A DNA stretch of 64,000 nucleotides from CAZHWR01 sp964536085 (GCA_964536085.1 CAZHWR010000002.1:11671-75670), one strand, 5' to 3'. Positions 8,655 to 18,023 are shown, numbered from the stretch's first letter. Notes: generated by a model from the letters alone, not told the origin. Program-made: numbers and translations.

Positions 8655-8846
8655 TGTAAAAAATCTCAAAGAGAGCGTCCGGCGTTTGGGCTGAAATCGG
8701 TCGTGTGATATTATGGGCGAAAGTGCGCTTGTAACGGTGTGCGGTATGACAATTTAATTCGAGTGATAAATCGAAGTGGAACCGCGGAACTTTTTCGCCT
8801 TCGTTAACAAGCCATACGGCGTTGTTTTTGAAGGCGATTTTATTTT
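8655..8846 (+). promoter_or_regulatory. T-box riboswitch, probably tRNA-Cys responsive, upstream of cysE-cysS
   Basis: The T-box core TGGAACCGCGG is at 8777-8787. Its tRNA-binding tetramer TGGA (8777-8780) would pair with an acceptor end UCCA, matching the U73 discriminator of bacterial tRNA-Cys. The stem I AGAGAG element is at 8670-8675. A TGC cysteine codon at 8724-8726 in GAAAGTGCGC is my candidate specifier. The antiterminator helix CGAAG (8772-8776) with CTTCG (8799-8803) excludes the terminator that follows. In known T-boxes, uncharged tRNA stabilises the antiterminator and turns the operon on. The exact 5' end of the leader is uncertain. Confidence 0.88.
8795..8846 (+). terminator. Regulated terminator of the cys T-box
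   Basis: TCGCCTTC (8795-8802) pairs with GAAGGCGA (8830-8837), and inside it AACAAGCC pairs with GGC-G-TTGTT. A T-rich tail TTTTATTTT follows. The 5' arm is shared with the antiterminator, giving the alternative structures expected of a T-box. Confidence 0.85.
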
Positions 8847-8908
8847 ATAAGCCAAAACAATCTTAGGTGCAGTGCATTCTTTGTCGGAAGAAGGAAATGG
8901 TTACAGCT

Positions 8909-9571
8909 ATGTTTGACAATTTAAAATATGATATTAACGCTTTTAAGCTGCGGGATCCTGCGGCGAGAAGCTCTGTGGAAATATTACTGCTTTATCCCGG
9001 TCTTCACGCGGTCATGGCGTATCGCGTAGCACGCTGGTTTTATAAGCATAAGCGGTTTTTCATCGCTAGGAAAATATCCCAGTCGTCGCGGTTTTGGACG
9101 GGAATAGAAATCCATCCCGGCGCAAAAATAGGCAGAGGACTGGTAATTGACCACGGGAGCGGCGTCGTCATCGGCGAGACAACCGAGATCGGCGACGACT
9201 GCACGCTTTATCAGGGCGTTACGCTCGGAGGAACCGGCAAGGAGCACGGCAAACGTCATCCTACGCTGGGCAACAACGTGCTGGTCGGGAGCGGAGCTAA
9301 AATACTCGGACCGTTCCATGTCGGGGACAACAGCCGCATAGCGGCAGGGGCCGTAGTGCTCGACGAAGTTCCTGAAAACTGCACTGCGGTGGGAGTTCCC
9401 GCGCGTGTGGTTAAGAGAAACGGCGTGCGGGTGCATCCGTGCGACGAAATGGATCAGGTGCATGTGCCCGATCCGATTTCAAGCGAATTGTGCAAAATGC
9501 AGTATGAAATAGACCGATTGAAAAAACAGCTTGCTGAATTGAAAGGAGAAGCGTCAGATGAAGATTTATAA
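8909..9571 (+). CDS. cysE: Serine O-acetyltransferase CysE
   Basis: 220 residues. CysE acetylates L-serine with acetyl-CoA to O-acetylserine, the acceptor for sulfide in cysteine synthesis. A short helical N-domain is followed by a left-handed beta-helix of hexapeptide repeats (IEIHPGAKIG, GLVIDHGSGVVIGE, VTLGGTG), with the catalytic H in DHGSG and the HGKRHP segment. ATG 8909 (MFDNLKYD) matches the usual family start; ATG 8897 is an alternative lying too close to the AAGGAA at 8891-8896. A T-box precedes it, and cysS overlaps its end by 14 bases, so acetylserine supply and Cys-tRNA synthesis answer to the same signal. The partner cysK is 46 kb away. Confidence 0.95.
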   Translation: MFDNLKYDINAFKLRDPAARSSVEILLLYPGLHAVMAYRVARWFYKHKRFFIARKISQSSRFWTGIEIHPGAKIGRGLVIDHGSGVVIGETTEIGDDCTLYQGVTLGGTGKEHGKRHPTLGNNVLVGSGAKILGPFHVGDNSRIAAGAVVLDEVPENCTAVGVPARVVKRNGVRVHPCDEMDQVHVPDPISSELCKMQYEIDRLKKQLAELKGEASDEDL

Positions 9572-10955
9572 CACGCTGACAAGAAAAAAAGAGGAGCTCA
9601 AAACGATTGCTTCGGGCGAAGTGAGAATGTATGCCTGCGGGCCGACGGTCTATAATTATATTCACATAGGGAACGCGCGTCCGATTTGTGTGTTTGACAC
9701 ACTTCGTAAGTATCTTGAATACGCGGGTTATAAGGTCACCTTTGTGCAAAACTTCACGGATGTTGACGATAAAATCATAAAGAAGGCAAATGAGGAAGGC
9801 GTTTCGGCGCATGAAATTTCCGAACGTTTCATAGCCGAATATAAAAAAGACGCGGAAGGACTTAACATAAAGCCTGCCACGGTGCATCCGAAGGTCACCG
9901 AAAATATGGATATAATCATCGATTTTATAAAAACGCTTGTGGACAAGGGCTTTGCTTACGAGATGGACGGAGACGTTTATTTCAGGACGAACAAATTCAC
10001 GGAATACGGCAAGCTTTCTCACATGCCGCTTGAGGATTTGGAGGCAGGTGCTAGAATAGACGTTTCGGAGCAAAAGGAAAACGCGATGGACTTTGCTCTG
10101 TGGAAAGCCGCTAAGCCCGGAGAGCCGTACTGGGATTCTTACTGGGGTAAGGGTCGTCCGGGCTGGCATATCGAGTGTTCGGCTATGGCAAAAAATTATC
10201 TCGGAGACACTATTGATCTTCACTGCGGCGGTCAGGACCTTATATTCCCGCACCATGAAAACGAAATAGCTCAAAGCGAGTGCGCGAACGGCTGCTGCTT
10301 TTCGCATTATTGGATGCACAACGGATATATAAATGTCGACAACAAAAAGATGAGCAAATCCGCGGGAAACTTTTTTACTGTACGTGAAATTGCGGAAAAA
10401 TTCGGATATGAACCGATACGATATATGATGCTTCAGGCGCACTACAGAACGCCGATCAACTACAGCACCGAGATAATAGAGCAGTGCCGTTCAGCGCTTT
10501 ACAGGCTTTATAACTGCCGTGATTCGGCGCTTCGTGCGCTGGAGGGCTTAACGGGAAATGAAATATCAGACGACGTTAATGAAATCGCTCAAAAAAGAAA
10601 ACAGCAGTTTATAAACGCCATGGAGGACGATTTTAACACGGCGGACGCAATTTCCGCCGTGTTTGAGCTTGTCCGCGATATAAACGCCATGATAAGCAAA
10701 AACGCCGAAACCAAGTCGGAACTGAAACTGCTTTATACGCTGTTTTGCGAATTGACCGACGTTTTGGGCTTGGTTTATGCGCAGAATGATGATGAAAAAA
10801 TTCCCGACGAGGTATTAAAGCTCGTTGACGAGCGCGCGCAGGCGAGAAAAGCCAAGGATTTTGCGCTTGCCGACAAACTTCGCGATCAGATATCAAAAAT
10901 GGGATATACTGTTGAAGAAACACGTCAGGGAACAAAAATAACAAGGGCAAAGTGA
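9558..10955 (+). CDS. cysS: Cysteinyl-tRNA synthetase
   Basis: 465 residues. Charges tRNA-Cys with cysteine. The class I HIGH-type motif is HIGNARP at about 36-42, the zinc ligand region includes C27 in YACGPT and the ECSAMAKNYLG and CGGQDLIFPHHENE segments, and the KMSKS loop is present in KKMSKSAGNFFTV. The anticodon-binding DALR-type helical domain fills the C-terminus. The gene overlaps cysE and is under the same T-box. The Mini-III RNase and rlmB genes that often follow cysS in Firmicutes are absent; a new promoter for miaB lies 48 bases downstream. Confidence 0.97.
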   Translation: MKIYNTLTRKKEELKTIASGEVRMYACGPTVYNYIHIGNARPICVFDTLRKYLEYAGYKVTFVQNFTDVDDKIIKKANEEGVSAHEISERFIAEYKKDAEGLNIKPATVHPKVTENMDIIIDFIKTLVDKGFAYEMDGDVYFRTNKFTEYGKLSHMPLEDLEAGARIDVSEQKENAMDFALWKAAKPGEPYWDSYWGKGRPGWHIECSAMAKNYLGDTIDLHCGGQDLIFPHHENEIAQSECANGCCFSHYWMHNGYINVDNKKMSKSAGNFFTVREIAEKFGYEPIRYMMLQAHYRTPINYSTEIIEQCRSALYRLYNCRDSALRALEGLTGNEISDDVNEIAQKRKQQFINAMEDDFNTADAISAVFELVRDINAMISKNAETKSELKLLYTLFCELTDVLGLVYAQNDDEKIPDEVLKLVDERAQARKAKDFALADKLRDQISKMGYTVEETRQGTKITRAK

Positions 10956-11002
10956 TTTTTAAATAAAATTGTAAATATTCGGTCTTAATCCCGGTCGCAG
11001 TA

Positions 11003-11031
11003 TTGAAAAATATGTGGAAAAATGTTATAAT
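11003..11031 (+). promoter_or_regulatory. Probable sigma-70 type promoter for the miaB-ylbF-mutS-mutL operon
   Basis: TTGAAA at 11003-11008 and TATAAT at 11026-11031 are separated by 17 bases. It would give a leader of about 125 bases before miaB. I see no terminator or riboswitch motif in that leader. Confidence 0.65.
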
Positions 11032-11163
11032 CATTATGTATTTGACCGTTGTTTCGGACGGATTTTGAGAAAACGCGGGTTTGCGTATTAAGTGCAAAGA
11101 TATGGCGATTGCGCTGGGTTTTACCCGCGTCGAGCTATTCGCAGTTTCTTGGAGGTAACCTGA

Positions 11164-12567
11164 TTGGCAGAAAATAAGGGCGGCATTTTGGTAAGCGCCG
11201 AGAATATAAAAAAACAGGCTGAATATACGGACAAGCTTTATCAAATCGTAAAGCCGCGCGCTCTTAAAGCGCATGTCAGGACCTACGGATGTCAGCAGAA
11301 TGTGTCCGACGGGGAAAAGCTAAAGGGCATGCTCGAAAAATCGGGTTATGAAATAATATCCGATGCAAAATCGGCAGATTTCGTGTTGTTTAACACCTGC
11401 GCGATACGCGAAAACGCCGAGGACAGGGTTTTCGGCAACGTGGGCGCGCTTAAAGCGGCAAAGCGCAATAATCCCGATATGATAATCGGCGTGTGTGGAT
11501 GTATGACCCAGCAGGAGCATATAGCAAAGCGGTTTAAAGAGCATTTTCCGTTTGTCGATATGGTGTTCGGGACTCACGCGCTGTATAAGCTGCCGGAGCT
11601 CATATACAAAAAGCTTTCGGGTCAAAAGAGAATCTATGATATTGAAAACTTGCCCGGTGAAATCGCGGAGGAAATACCGGTTAAGCGCGAAAGCGGCTTC
11701 AAGGCGAATCTGCCTATTATGTACGGCTGTAATAATTTTTGCACCTACTGTATTGTTCCGTATGTCAGGGGGCGCGAACGCAGCCGCTCGGCGGACGTTA
11801 TACTGGATGAAGCGAAAAGGCTTGTGGATTCGGGATACAGGGAAATCACCCTGCTCGGGCAGAATGTAAATTCTTACGACGGCGACGGCGTGCGTTTTTC
11901 CGAGCTTTTGAGGCGGCTTAACGATATCGAGGGCAATTTTATAATCCGTTTTATGACATCGCATCCCAAGGACTGCACAAAGGAGCTTATCGACACTATT
12001 TCCGGCTGCGAAAAGGTGTCGAAGCATCTTCATCTGCCCGTTCAAAGCGGAAGCGACAGGATTTTAAGACTCATGAACCGTCAGTATGATACAAAGAGGT
12101 ATTTGGAGCTTGCCGAATACGCAAAAAAACGTATTCCAAAGCTTTGTCTCACAAGCGACATAATAGTCGGCTTTCCAGGGGAAACCGAGGAGGATTTTGA
12201 AAAAACGCTTGAGCTTGTGAAAAATGTGAGATATCATTCACTGTTCACATTTATATTTTCGCCGCGCGTTGGAACAAAGGCTGAAAAAATGCCCGATCCT
12301 TTTTCGTATGAGCAAAAAAGCGCGCGCTTCGCACGTCTTTTGGCGCTTCAGGACGAAATCGGTGATGAGATTTACTCAGGATACGTCGGAAAAACCGAAA
12401 GAGTGCTCATAGAAGGGGCGGCGAAAGCCCCCGGCCATTTGTCCGCCAGAACGGGTACGAACATCATAGTTGATATTCAAGGCGGAGAACAGCTTGTCGG
12501 AAATTTTGCCGACGTTAAAATAACTCGCGCCAAACGAGGCGCGCTCGAAGGGACGCTTGTAATCTGA
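11164..12567 (+). CDS. miaB: tRNA-2-methylthio-N6-dimethylallyladenosine synthase MiaB
   Basis: 467 residues. MiaB is a radical-SAM enzyme that adds the methylthio group to i6A37 of tRNAs reading UNN codons; the i6A is made by MiaA, encoded 7 kb downstream. Auxiliary cluster cysteines are C43 (YGCQQN), C79 (NTCAIR) and C113 (CGCMTQ). The radical-SAM motif is CNNFCTYCIVPYVRGRERSR, and a TRAM domain ends the protein. The start is TTG 11164, set by a strong GGAGGT at 11151-11156 with 7-base spacing; no ATG lies near. First gene of a translation and mismatch-repair operon. Confidence 0.96.
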   Translation: MAENKGGILVSAENIKKQAEYTDKLYQIVKPRALKAHVRTYGCQQNVSDGEKLKGMLEKSGYEIISDAKSADFVLFNTCAIRENAEDRVFGNVGALKAAKRNNPDMIIGVCGCMTQQEHIAKRFKEHFPFVDMVFGTHALYKLPELIYKKLSGQKRIYDIENLPGEIAEEIPVKRESGFKANLPIMYGCNNFCTYCIVPYVRGRERSRSADVILDEAKRLVDSGYREITLLGQNVNSYDGDGVRFSELLRRLNDIEGNFIIRFMTSHPKDCTKELIDTISGCEKVSKHLHLPVQSGSDRILRLMNRQYDTKRYLELAEYAKKRIPKLCLTSDIIVGFPGETEEDFEKTLELVKNVRYHSLFTFIFSPRVGTKAEKMPDPFSYEQKSARFARLLALQDEIGDEIYSGYVGKTERVLIEGAAKAPGHLSARTGTNIIVDIQGGEQLVGNFADVKITRAKRGALEGTLVI

Positions 12568-12612
12568 TTTAATCAGAATATAATAAATATTTTTTTGGAG
12601 GATTTAAAAAAT

Positions 12613-13026
12613 ATGGATTACATGAAAGCAGCAAGAGAGCTTGGAAAAGCCATTCAGGAAACCGAGGAATACAAAGCGCTCGAAAAAGCCAAAGCCGCTA
12701 ACGACGAGGACAACGTACTTGAAAATCTCGTTGGCGAATTCAATATGAAACGTATACAGATAAATGAAGAAATGAGCAAGCAGGATAAAAAAGACGAAGA
12801 CAAGATAAAGCAGATAGACGCTGAGCTCAAAGAAATATACGGCAAAATCATGGTCAACGAAAACATGAAGGCATATAACGACGCCCGTGCCGGTATGGAC
12901 AAAATTATTGACGCTATAAACACGATAATCGGTCTTTCTGCGAACGGTCACAATCCCGACACTATCGATCCGGAGCTTGCTTCATCCTGTTCGGGAAGCT
13001 GTTCTTCGTGCGCCGGCTGCCACTAA
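12613..13026 (+). CDS. ylbF: YlbF-family protein (RNase Y-associated complex subunit type) with Cys-rich tail
   Basis: 137 residues. The helical YlbF/YmcA (DUF964) domain covers about 1-115, with the family pattern ARELGKAIQETEEYKALEKA at the start. The tail SCSGSCSSCAGCH carries four clustered cysteines. In Bacillus subtilis, YlbF, YmcA and YaaT form an iron-sulfur cluster complex that directs RNase Y mRNA maturation; by analogy the cysteine tail may bind a cluster, which is inference. ATG 12613 is set by GGAGG at 12597-12601. It lies between miaB and mutS and is probably co-transcribed. Confidence 0.88.
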   Translation: MDYMKAARELGKAIQETEEYKALEKAKAANDEDNVLENLVGEFNMKRIQINEEMSKQDKKDEDKIKQIDAELKEIYGKIMVNENMKAYNDARAGMDKIIDAINTIIGLSANGHNPDTIDPELASSCSGSCSSCAGCH

Positions 13027-13052
13027 TATTATAATTAACGGGGGAAGCTGTT

Positions 13053-15656
13053 ATGGCTAAAATGTCGCCGATGATGCTGCAATACAATGAATTAAAAGCC
13101 AGGTACAGCGACTGTATTTTGTTTTTTCGGCTTGGAGATTTTTATGAGATGTTTTTTGAAGACGCGATTTTGGTGTCGCGCGAGCTGGAAATAGCGCTCA
13201 CAGGCAAAAATTGCGGGCTTGAGGAACGCGCGCCGATGTGCGGAATTCCGCATCATTCGAGTGAGGCGTATATCAAAAGGCTTATAGATAAAGGCTATAA
13301 GGTCGCAATATGCGAACAGCTTGAGGATCCTGCGCTTGCAAAAGGAGTCGTCAAGCGCGATGTAGTGCAGATCATAACGCCGGGCACGATAACCGAAAGC
13401 GGTTTTTTGGACGAATCACGAAATAATTATATTTGCAGCGTTTACGCCGAAAAAGACAGGGCTGGTCTGTGCTTTGCCGATGTTTCCACCGGCGAAGCGC
13501 ACATTACCGAGCTGTCGGGAAAAGACATGCAGTCCGAGCTTATAAGCGAGCTCGCCAAATTCTCTCCGAGTGAGATATTATTCAATTCGTATTTTGTCAA
13601 TCTGAAAGAGGTGACGGCGTTTTTGACCGAACGTCTCAGGTGCCTTTCGGAACTGCTTGACGATGAAAAGTTTGATTACGACGAATGCATTAAAAAAATC
13701 AGGAATTATTTCCGCAGCGCGCAGGCGCTTACCGTGTGCGACAGCGACATTGCGTTCGGCGCGCGGAGCTTGGGCGCGCTGCTTTCGTATCTTGATTACA
13801 CACAGCGGACAGGGGCTAAGCGGATAGTAAATCTCTCGCGCTACAGCGCAAATAAATATTTGTCGCTCGATTTATCTGCCAGAAGGAATCTCGAACTGTG
13901 TGAAACGATGCGGAGCAAGGAAAAAAGAGGTACCTTGCTTTGGGTGCTCGACAGGACTAAAACCGCGATGGGAAAGCGGCTTATGCGAAAATATATCGAA
14001 CAGCCGCTTTTGAATGCGGCGGATATAATCAGCAGGCAGAAAGCGGTTGAGGAATTATTTGTCTCAAATGAGCTTCGCGGCAATTTAAGAGAGCGCCTGA
14101 CGGGAGTTTACGATTTGGAGAGACTGCTGACAAAAGTCGTATACAAAACCGTAAATCCCAAAGAAATGCTGGCATTTGCGTATACGCTTGAAAAACTGCC
14201 TTATATAAAGAAAGAGATAAGCGGCTGTTCTTCAAAGCTTATATCCTCGCTGAACGGCGGTATTTACGATCTGGACGATGTAAAGGACGTTATTCAGAGC
14301 ACCGTAAGCGAAAAAGCGTCCGTAACCATTAAAGAGGGCGAGGTTATTAAAGCGGGCGTTAATAAAGAGCTTGACGATCTACGCAGACTGTTTAAAAACA
14401 CAAGATCATATTTAACTGAAATAGAGCAGCGTGAAAAAGAGCGGACGGGGATCAAGAATTTAAAAATCGGCTATAACAAGGTTTTCGGATATTATATCGA
14501 CGTTACAAAAACTCAGATAGATTTAGTGCCCGATGACTATATCAGGAAACAGACGCTGACTAATTCAGAACGGTACATAACGCAGGAGCTAAAGGAGCTT
14601 GAAAGCAAGATTTTAACCGCCGGAGAAAAAATTTATTCAATTGAGCTTTCGATTTTCAACGAGCTTGTTTTGTACACATCACGGAAGATTGAGCAGATTC
14701 AGTCCACTGCGAGCTCGGTTGCCGCGCTGGACGTGCTTTGCTCGCTCGCAGAGGTTTCATGCGAAAACAATTATGTCCGTCCTGAAATCCTCATTAACGG
14801 TGAAATCAACATAAAAGACGGCCGCCATCCCGTTGTTGAGCAGATGCTTCACGGCGCGCCGTTTGTCCCGAACGACGTTTATTTGAACAGGTCAAGCGAC
14901 TGCCTTGCTGTTATCACAGGCCCGAACATGGCGGGAAAGTCCACCTATATGCGGCAGTGTGCAATAATAGTTATAATGGCGCAGATGGGGTGCTTTGTCC
15001 CCGCGAGCTCGGCGAGCATAGGCGTTGTCGACAGGGTGTTTACCCGCGTCGGGGCGTCAGACGATCTTGCAAGCGGCAAATCGACATTCATGGTTGAAAT
15101 GAGCGAGGTTTCATATATTCTCGACAACGCAACTTCCGACAGCCTTATTATTCTCGATGAAATCGGACGCGGCACATCTACGTTTGACGGCATGAGTATT
15201 GCGAGGGCGGTGGTTGAATATCTGATCAAAAACGTAGGAGCAAAAACAATGTTTGCAACCCATTATCACGAGCTTACCTGCATGGAGGACGAGCTGGAGG
15301 GTGTTAAAAACTACAATATCGCTGCAAAAAAGCGCGGTGACGAGCTTGTGTTTTTGAGAAAAATAGTCCGCGGAGGAGCGGACGAGAGCTATGGAATCGA
15401 GGTCGCAAGGCTTGCGGGCGTACCTAAAAAAGTGATTTCGCGAGCCAGAGAAGTGCTTGACAGTCTTGAAAGCGGTGAAAATGTTCCAAATCCGCGCAAT
15501 TCGGGTACAGCGCAGGGAAGTACTTCCGGTCAGATTACGTTCAGTTCGCCTGAAAACAGCGAGCTTCTTAAAAAGCTCGAAAATACCGACCCCAACACGC
15601 TTTCGCCTATCGAGGCACTGGGGTTAGTGTATGAACTGAAAAAATTAGCCGAATAA
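13053..15656 (+). CDS. mutS: DNA mismatch repair protein MutS
   Basis: 867 residues. MutS finds mispairs and small loops and recruits MutL. The mismatch-contact FxE motif is in GDFYEMFFEDA near residue 33. Connector, lever and clamp domains follow, and the C-terminal ATPase has Walker A GPNMAGKST at about 624-632 and Walker B SLIILDEIGRGTST. Length is standard for MutS1. The AACGGGGGAAG purine run precedes ATG 13053. mutL begins 30 bases after the stop. The linker near residues 805-825 is Ser/Thr/Gly-rich, as is normal between the ATPase and the C-terminal tetramer helix. Confidence 0.98.
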   Translation: MAKMSPMMLQYNELKARYSDCILFFRLGDFYEMFFEDAILVSRELEIALTGKNCGLEERAPMCGIPHHSSEAYIKRLIDKGYKVAICEQLEDPALAKGVVKRDVVQIITPGTITESGFLDESRNNYICSVYAEKDRAGLCFADVSTGEAHITELSGKDMQSELISELAKFSPSEILFNSYFVNLKEVTAFLTERLRCLSELLDDEKFDYDECIKKIRNYFRSAQALTVCDSDIAFGARSLGALLSYLDYTQRTGAKRIVNLSRYSANKYLSLDLSARRNLELCETMRSKEKRGTLLWVLDRTKTAMGKRLMRKYIEQPLLNAADIISRQKAVEELFVSNELRGNLRERLTGVYDLERLLTKVVYKTVNPKEMLAFAYTLEKLPYIKKEISGCSSKLISSLNGGIYDLDDVKDVIQSTVSEKASVTIKEGEVIKAGVNKELDDLRRLFKNTRSYLTEIEQREKERTGIKNLKIGYNKVFGYYIDVTKTQIDLVPDDYIRKQTLTNSERYITQELKELESKILTAGEKIYSIELSIFNELVLYTSRKIEQIQSTASSVAALDVLCSLAEVSCENNYVRPEILINGEINIKDGRHPVVEQMLHGAPFVPNDVYLNRSSDCLAVITGPNMAGKSTYMRQCAIIVIMAQMGCFVPASSASIGVVDRVFTRVGASDDLASGKSTFMVEMSEVSYILDNATSDSLIILDEIGRGTSTFDGMSIARAVVEYLIKNVGAKTMFATHYHELTCMEDELEGVKNYNIAAKKRGDELVFLRKIVRGGADESYGIEVARLAGVPKKVISRAREVLDSLESGENVPNPRNSGTAQGSTSGQITFSSPENSELLKKLENTDPNTLSPIEALGLVYELKKLAE

Positions 15657-15686
15657 TTTGCGGATTGGTCAAACAGAGGTGATAAA

Positions 15687-17657
15687 ATGCCGATAAGAGT
15701 GCTGGATAAACAGATTTCCGAGCTTATCGCTGCGGGCGAGGTGATAGAACGCCCCGCTTCGATAGTCAAAGAGCTTATGGAAAACTCAATCGACGCCGGT
15801 GCGACCGCCGTTACTGTTGAAATTGCTCACGGAGGCATAACCTATATCCGTGTAACGGATAACGGCTGCGGCATAGCGCACGATGAAGCTCCAACGGCGT
15901 TTTTGCGCCATGCGACGAGTAAAGTGAGCACCGAGGAGGATTTGACCGCAATTAAAACGCTCGGTTTCAGAGGCGAAGCGCTTGCGTCAGTTTGTGCTGT
16001 GTCTAAAACGGAAATGCTTACAAAGCGTTCGGAGGATGTTTTCGGAACGCGCGTTTATATTGAGGGCGCCGAGCAGTTGGATTTCAGCGAGGCCGGTTGT
16101 GCAAACGGAACGACGGTCATTGTAAGGGATTTGTTTTACAATGTCCCCGCGCGGCTTAAATTCATGAAAAAGGATGTTGCGGAGACCTCTGCGGTAACGA
16201 CAGCCGTCGGGCAGATCGCAATGAGTCATCCTGAAATATCAGTAAAATTTATTAAAGACAACCATGTTGCGCTGCATACGCCCGGAAATTCAAAGCTTTT
16301 GTCGGCAATTTTTGCAGTACTGGGCAGGGATTATGCCGAAAATCTGATGGAGGCGGAATACACCTATAACGGAGTTAAAGTAAGCGGCTTTGTATCCGAC
16401 CCTATGCACGGCAGAAAAAGCAGGATATACCAGCATTTTTTCGTGAACGGTCGGTATGTTAAAAGTAAGGTGGGCGCGTTCGCTCTTGAAGAGGCTTACA
16501 AAAATTCCATAATGGTCGGGAAGTTTCCCGCATGCGTGCTCTGTATCGAACTGGATGCGGACAGAACCGACGTAAACGTCCATCCTGCGAAAACCGAGAT
16601 ACGGTTTACAGATGAGCGCGAAGTCTACGACGCTGTATATTTTGCGGTTAAAACTGCACTGAGTTCGAATAATTCTATCGCTGCGATAGCGCATAAACAG
16701 GATATGCAAAAGCAGGAGGTTTTAAAGGCAATTCAGCAGAGCGTTTTTAATTCCGGCGGCGGAAAACAGTTGTCAGTCGGCGGATTTGCGTCTGTGAGCA
16801 CTGATAAGACACGCGGCGAAGCCGCGCATAGCGCTTCTGAAAAAAGCAAATCCATACTCAGCGAAAGGATAATACCGGAGGATGAGGATGGCAGTTGTAT
16901 TAATAATCCGAACAGAGTGTCTGATGACAACAGGGTCCTTTATTCTGCCTCGGCTGTCAGAGAGCATGACGACTATGTTTTTATAAACCCGGATAAGCTC
17001 AAAACGGACAGGCAACCGGACGTCGGTGATGCCATGCATACACAGGACGAACAAACTGCGGTCAGTAGCGAGGAGAACGAGCCGCAGGAAATTCCAAAGC
17101 CCGTCCGTGTAGTCGGAGAGATATTCGGCACGTTTATTTTAGCGGTATACGACGGTGTTTTTGTTATTATCGATAAACACGCTGCGCACGAGAGGATAAT
17201 TTTTGAGGAGCTTCGCAAAAGGCATAATAATAACAGTCAGATGCTGCTTGCGCCGATAACAATAACGCTTTCTCCGAAAGCGCACGCGGGATTTGTTGAA
17301 AATTTAAGCGTCGCCAGGGATATGGGATTTGAAGCGGAGGATTTCGGAGGCGAAACGGTTTTGGTACGCGCCGTTCCCACTGTTTTAGAACCATATAATA
17401 TCGTGGAAATAGTTGAAGAAATGGCTGAAAATTTCAGTGCGCTTAAAAAATCGCCCGAGCCCAGTGATCTTGAAGAGCTTTATCATTCGGTAGCGTGCAA
17501 GGCGGCGGTGAGAGCGAATGACAAAAATTCGTCCGAAGAGCTGAGCGAGCTTGCAAACAGGGTTTGTACGGACGAAGCTATAAGATATTGTCCGCACGGC
17601 AGGCCGGTTGTTATAACGATGACTGAGTATGAGCTGAGGAAAAAGTTTGGGCGCTAA
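15687..17657 (+). CDS. mutL: DNA mismatch repair protein MutL with endonuclease motif
   Basis: 656 residues. The N-terminal GHKL ATPase has AAGEVIERPASIVKELMENS, DNGCGI and GFRGEALAS. A low-conservation linker covers about 335-465. The C-terminal domain keeps the endonuclease motif DQHA-x2-E-x4-E in the form DKHAAHERIIFEE, plus ACKAAVRAND and CPHGRPV, the set found in MutL proteins that nick DNA themselves. This fits an organism without MutH. Its stop is only two bases before the start of a 112-bp structured repeat array. Confidence 0.97.
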   Translation: MPIRVLDKQISELIAAGEVIERPASIVKELMENSIDAGATAVTVEIAHGGITYIRVTDNGCGIAHDEAPTAFLRHATSKVSTEEDLTAIKTLGFRGEALASVCAVSKTEMLTKRSEDVFGTRVYIEGAEQLDFSEAGCANGTTVIVRDLFYNVPARLKFMKKDVAETSAVTTAVGQIAMSHPEISVKFIKDNHVALHTPGNSKLLSAIFAVLGRDYAENLMEAEYTYNGVKVSGFVSDPMHGRKSRIYQHFFVNGRYVKSKVGAFALEEAYKNSIMVGKFPACVLCIELDADRTDVNVHPAKTEIRFTDEREVYDAVYFAVKTALSSNNSIAAIAHKQDMQKQEVLKAIQQSVFNSGGGKQLSVGGFASVSTDKTRGEAAHSASEKSKSILSERIIPEDEDGSCINNPNRVSDDNRVLYSASAVREHDDYVFINPDKLKTDRQPDVGDAMHTQDEQTAVSSEENEPQEIPKPVRVVGEIFGTFILAVYDGVFVIIDKHAAHERIIFEELRKRHNNNSQMLLAPITITLSPKAHAGFVENLSVARDMGFEAEDFGGETVLVRAVPTVLEPYNIVEIVEEMAENFSALKKSPEPSDLEELYHSVACKAAVRANDKNSSEELSELANRVCTDEAIRYCPHGRPVVITMTEYELRKKFGR

Positions 17658-17659
17658 AA

Positions 17660-18023
17660 GGTTGAAAAAGCAAGCTTTTCAACCTTGTCGAGTTTGTCTT
17701 TTTCGCAAAAAACGATATNNNNNNNNNNNNNNNNNNNNNNNNNNNNNNNNNNNNNNNNNNNNNNNNNNNNNNNNNNNNNNNNNNNNNNNNNNNNNNNNNN
17801 NNNNNNNNNNNNNNNNNNGCGAAAATTTCATGCGGAGCATGAAACCGTCAAACTCGCGGCGCAGTGTGAAGGTTGAAAAAGCAAGGCTTTTCAACCTTGT
17901 CGAGTTTGTCTTTTTCGCAAAAAACGATATGCGAAAATTTCATGCGGAGCATGAAACCGTCAAACTCGCGGCGCAGTGTGAAGGTCGAAAAAGTAAGGCT
18001 TTTTAAGTATTTATCGCAAAAAC
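17660..18023. repeat. Tandem array of 112-bp hairpin-rich units between mutL and miaA
   Basis: Units begin at 17660 (first 59 bases, then the assembly gap), end again at 17819-17870, repeat in full at 17871-17982, and start once more at 17983 in a shortened, diverged copy that runs into the miaA ribosome site. Each unit has GGTTGAAAA/TTTTCAACC, then an outer stem CGAGTTTG/CAAACTCG enclosing TTTTCGCA/TGCGAAAA and TTTCATGC-GGA-GCATGAAA. Open frames across the array are by-products of repetition. The units may act as transcript-level structures between mutL and miaA. Confidence 0.85.
17719..17818. other. Assembly gap (100 N) inside the repeat array
   Basis: Exactly 100 N, the usual placeholder for unknown length. 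The left flank ends GATAT and the right flank starts GCGAAAA, which are adjacent bases in the intact unit at 17871-17982. The gap therefore most likely hides a whole number of repeat units, possibly none. Confidence 0.95.
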
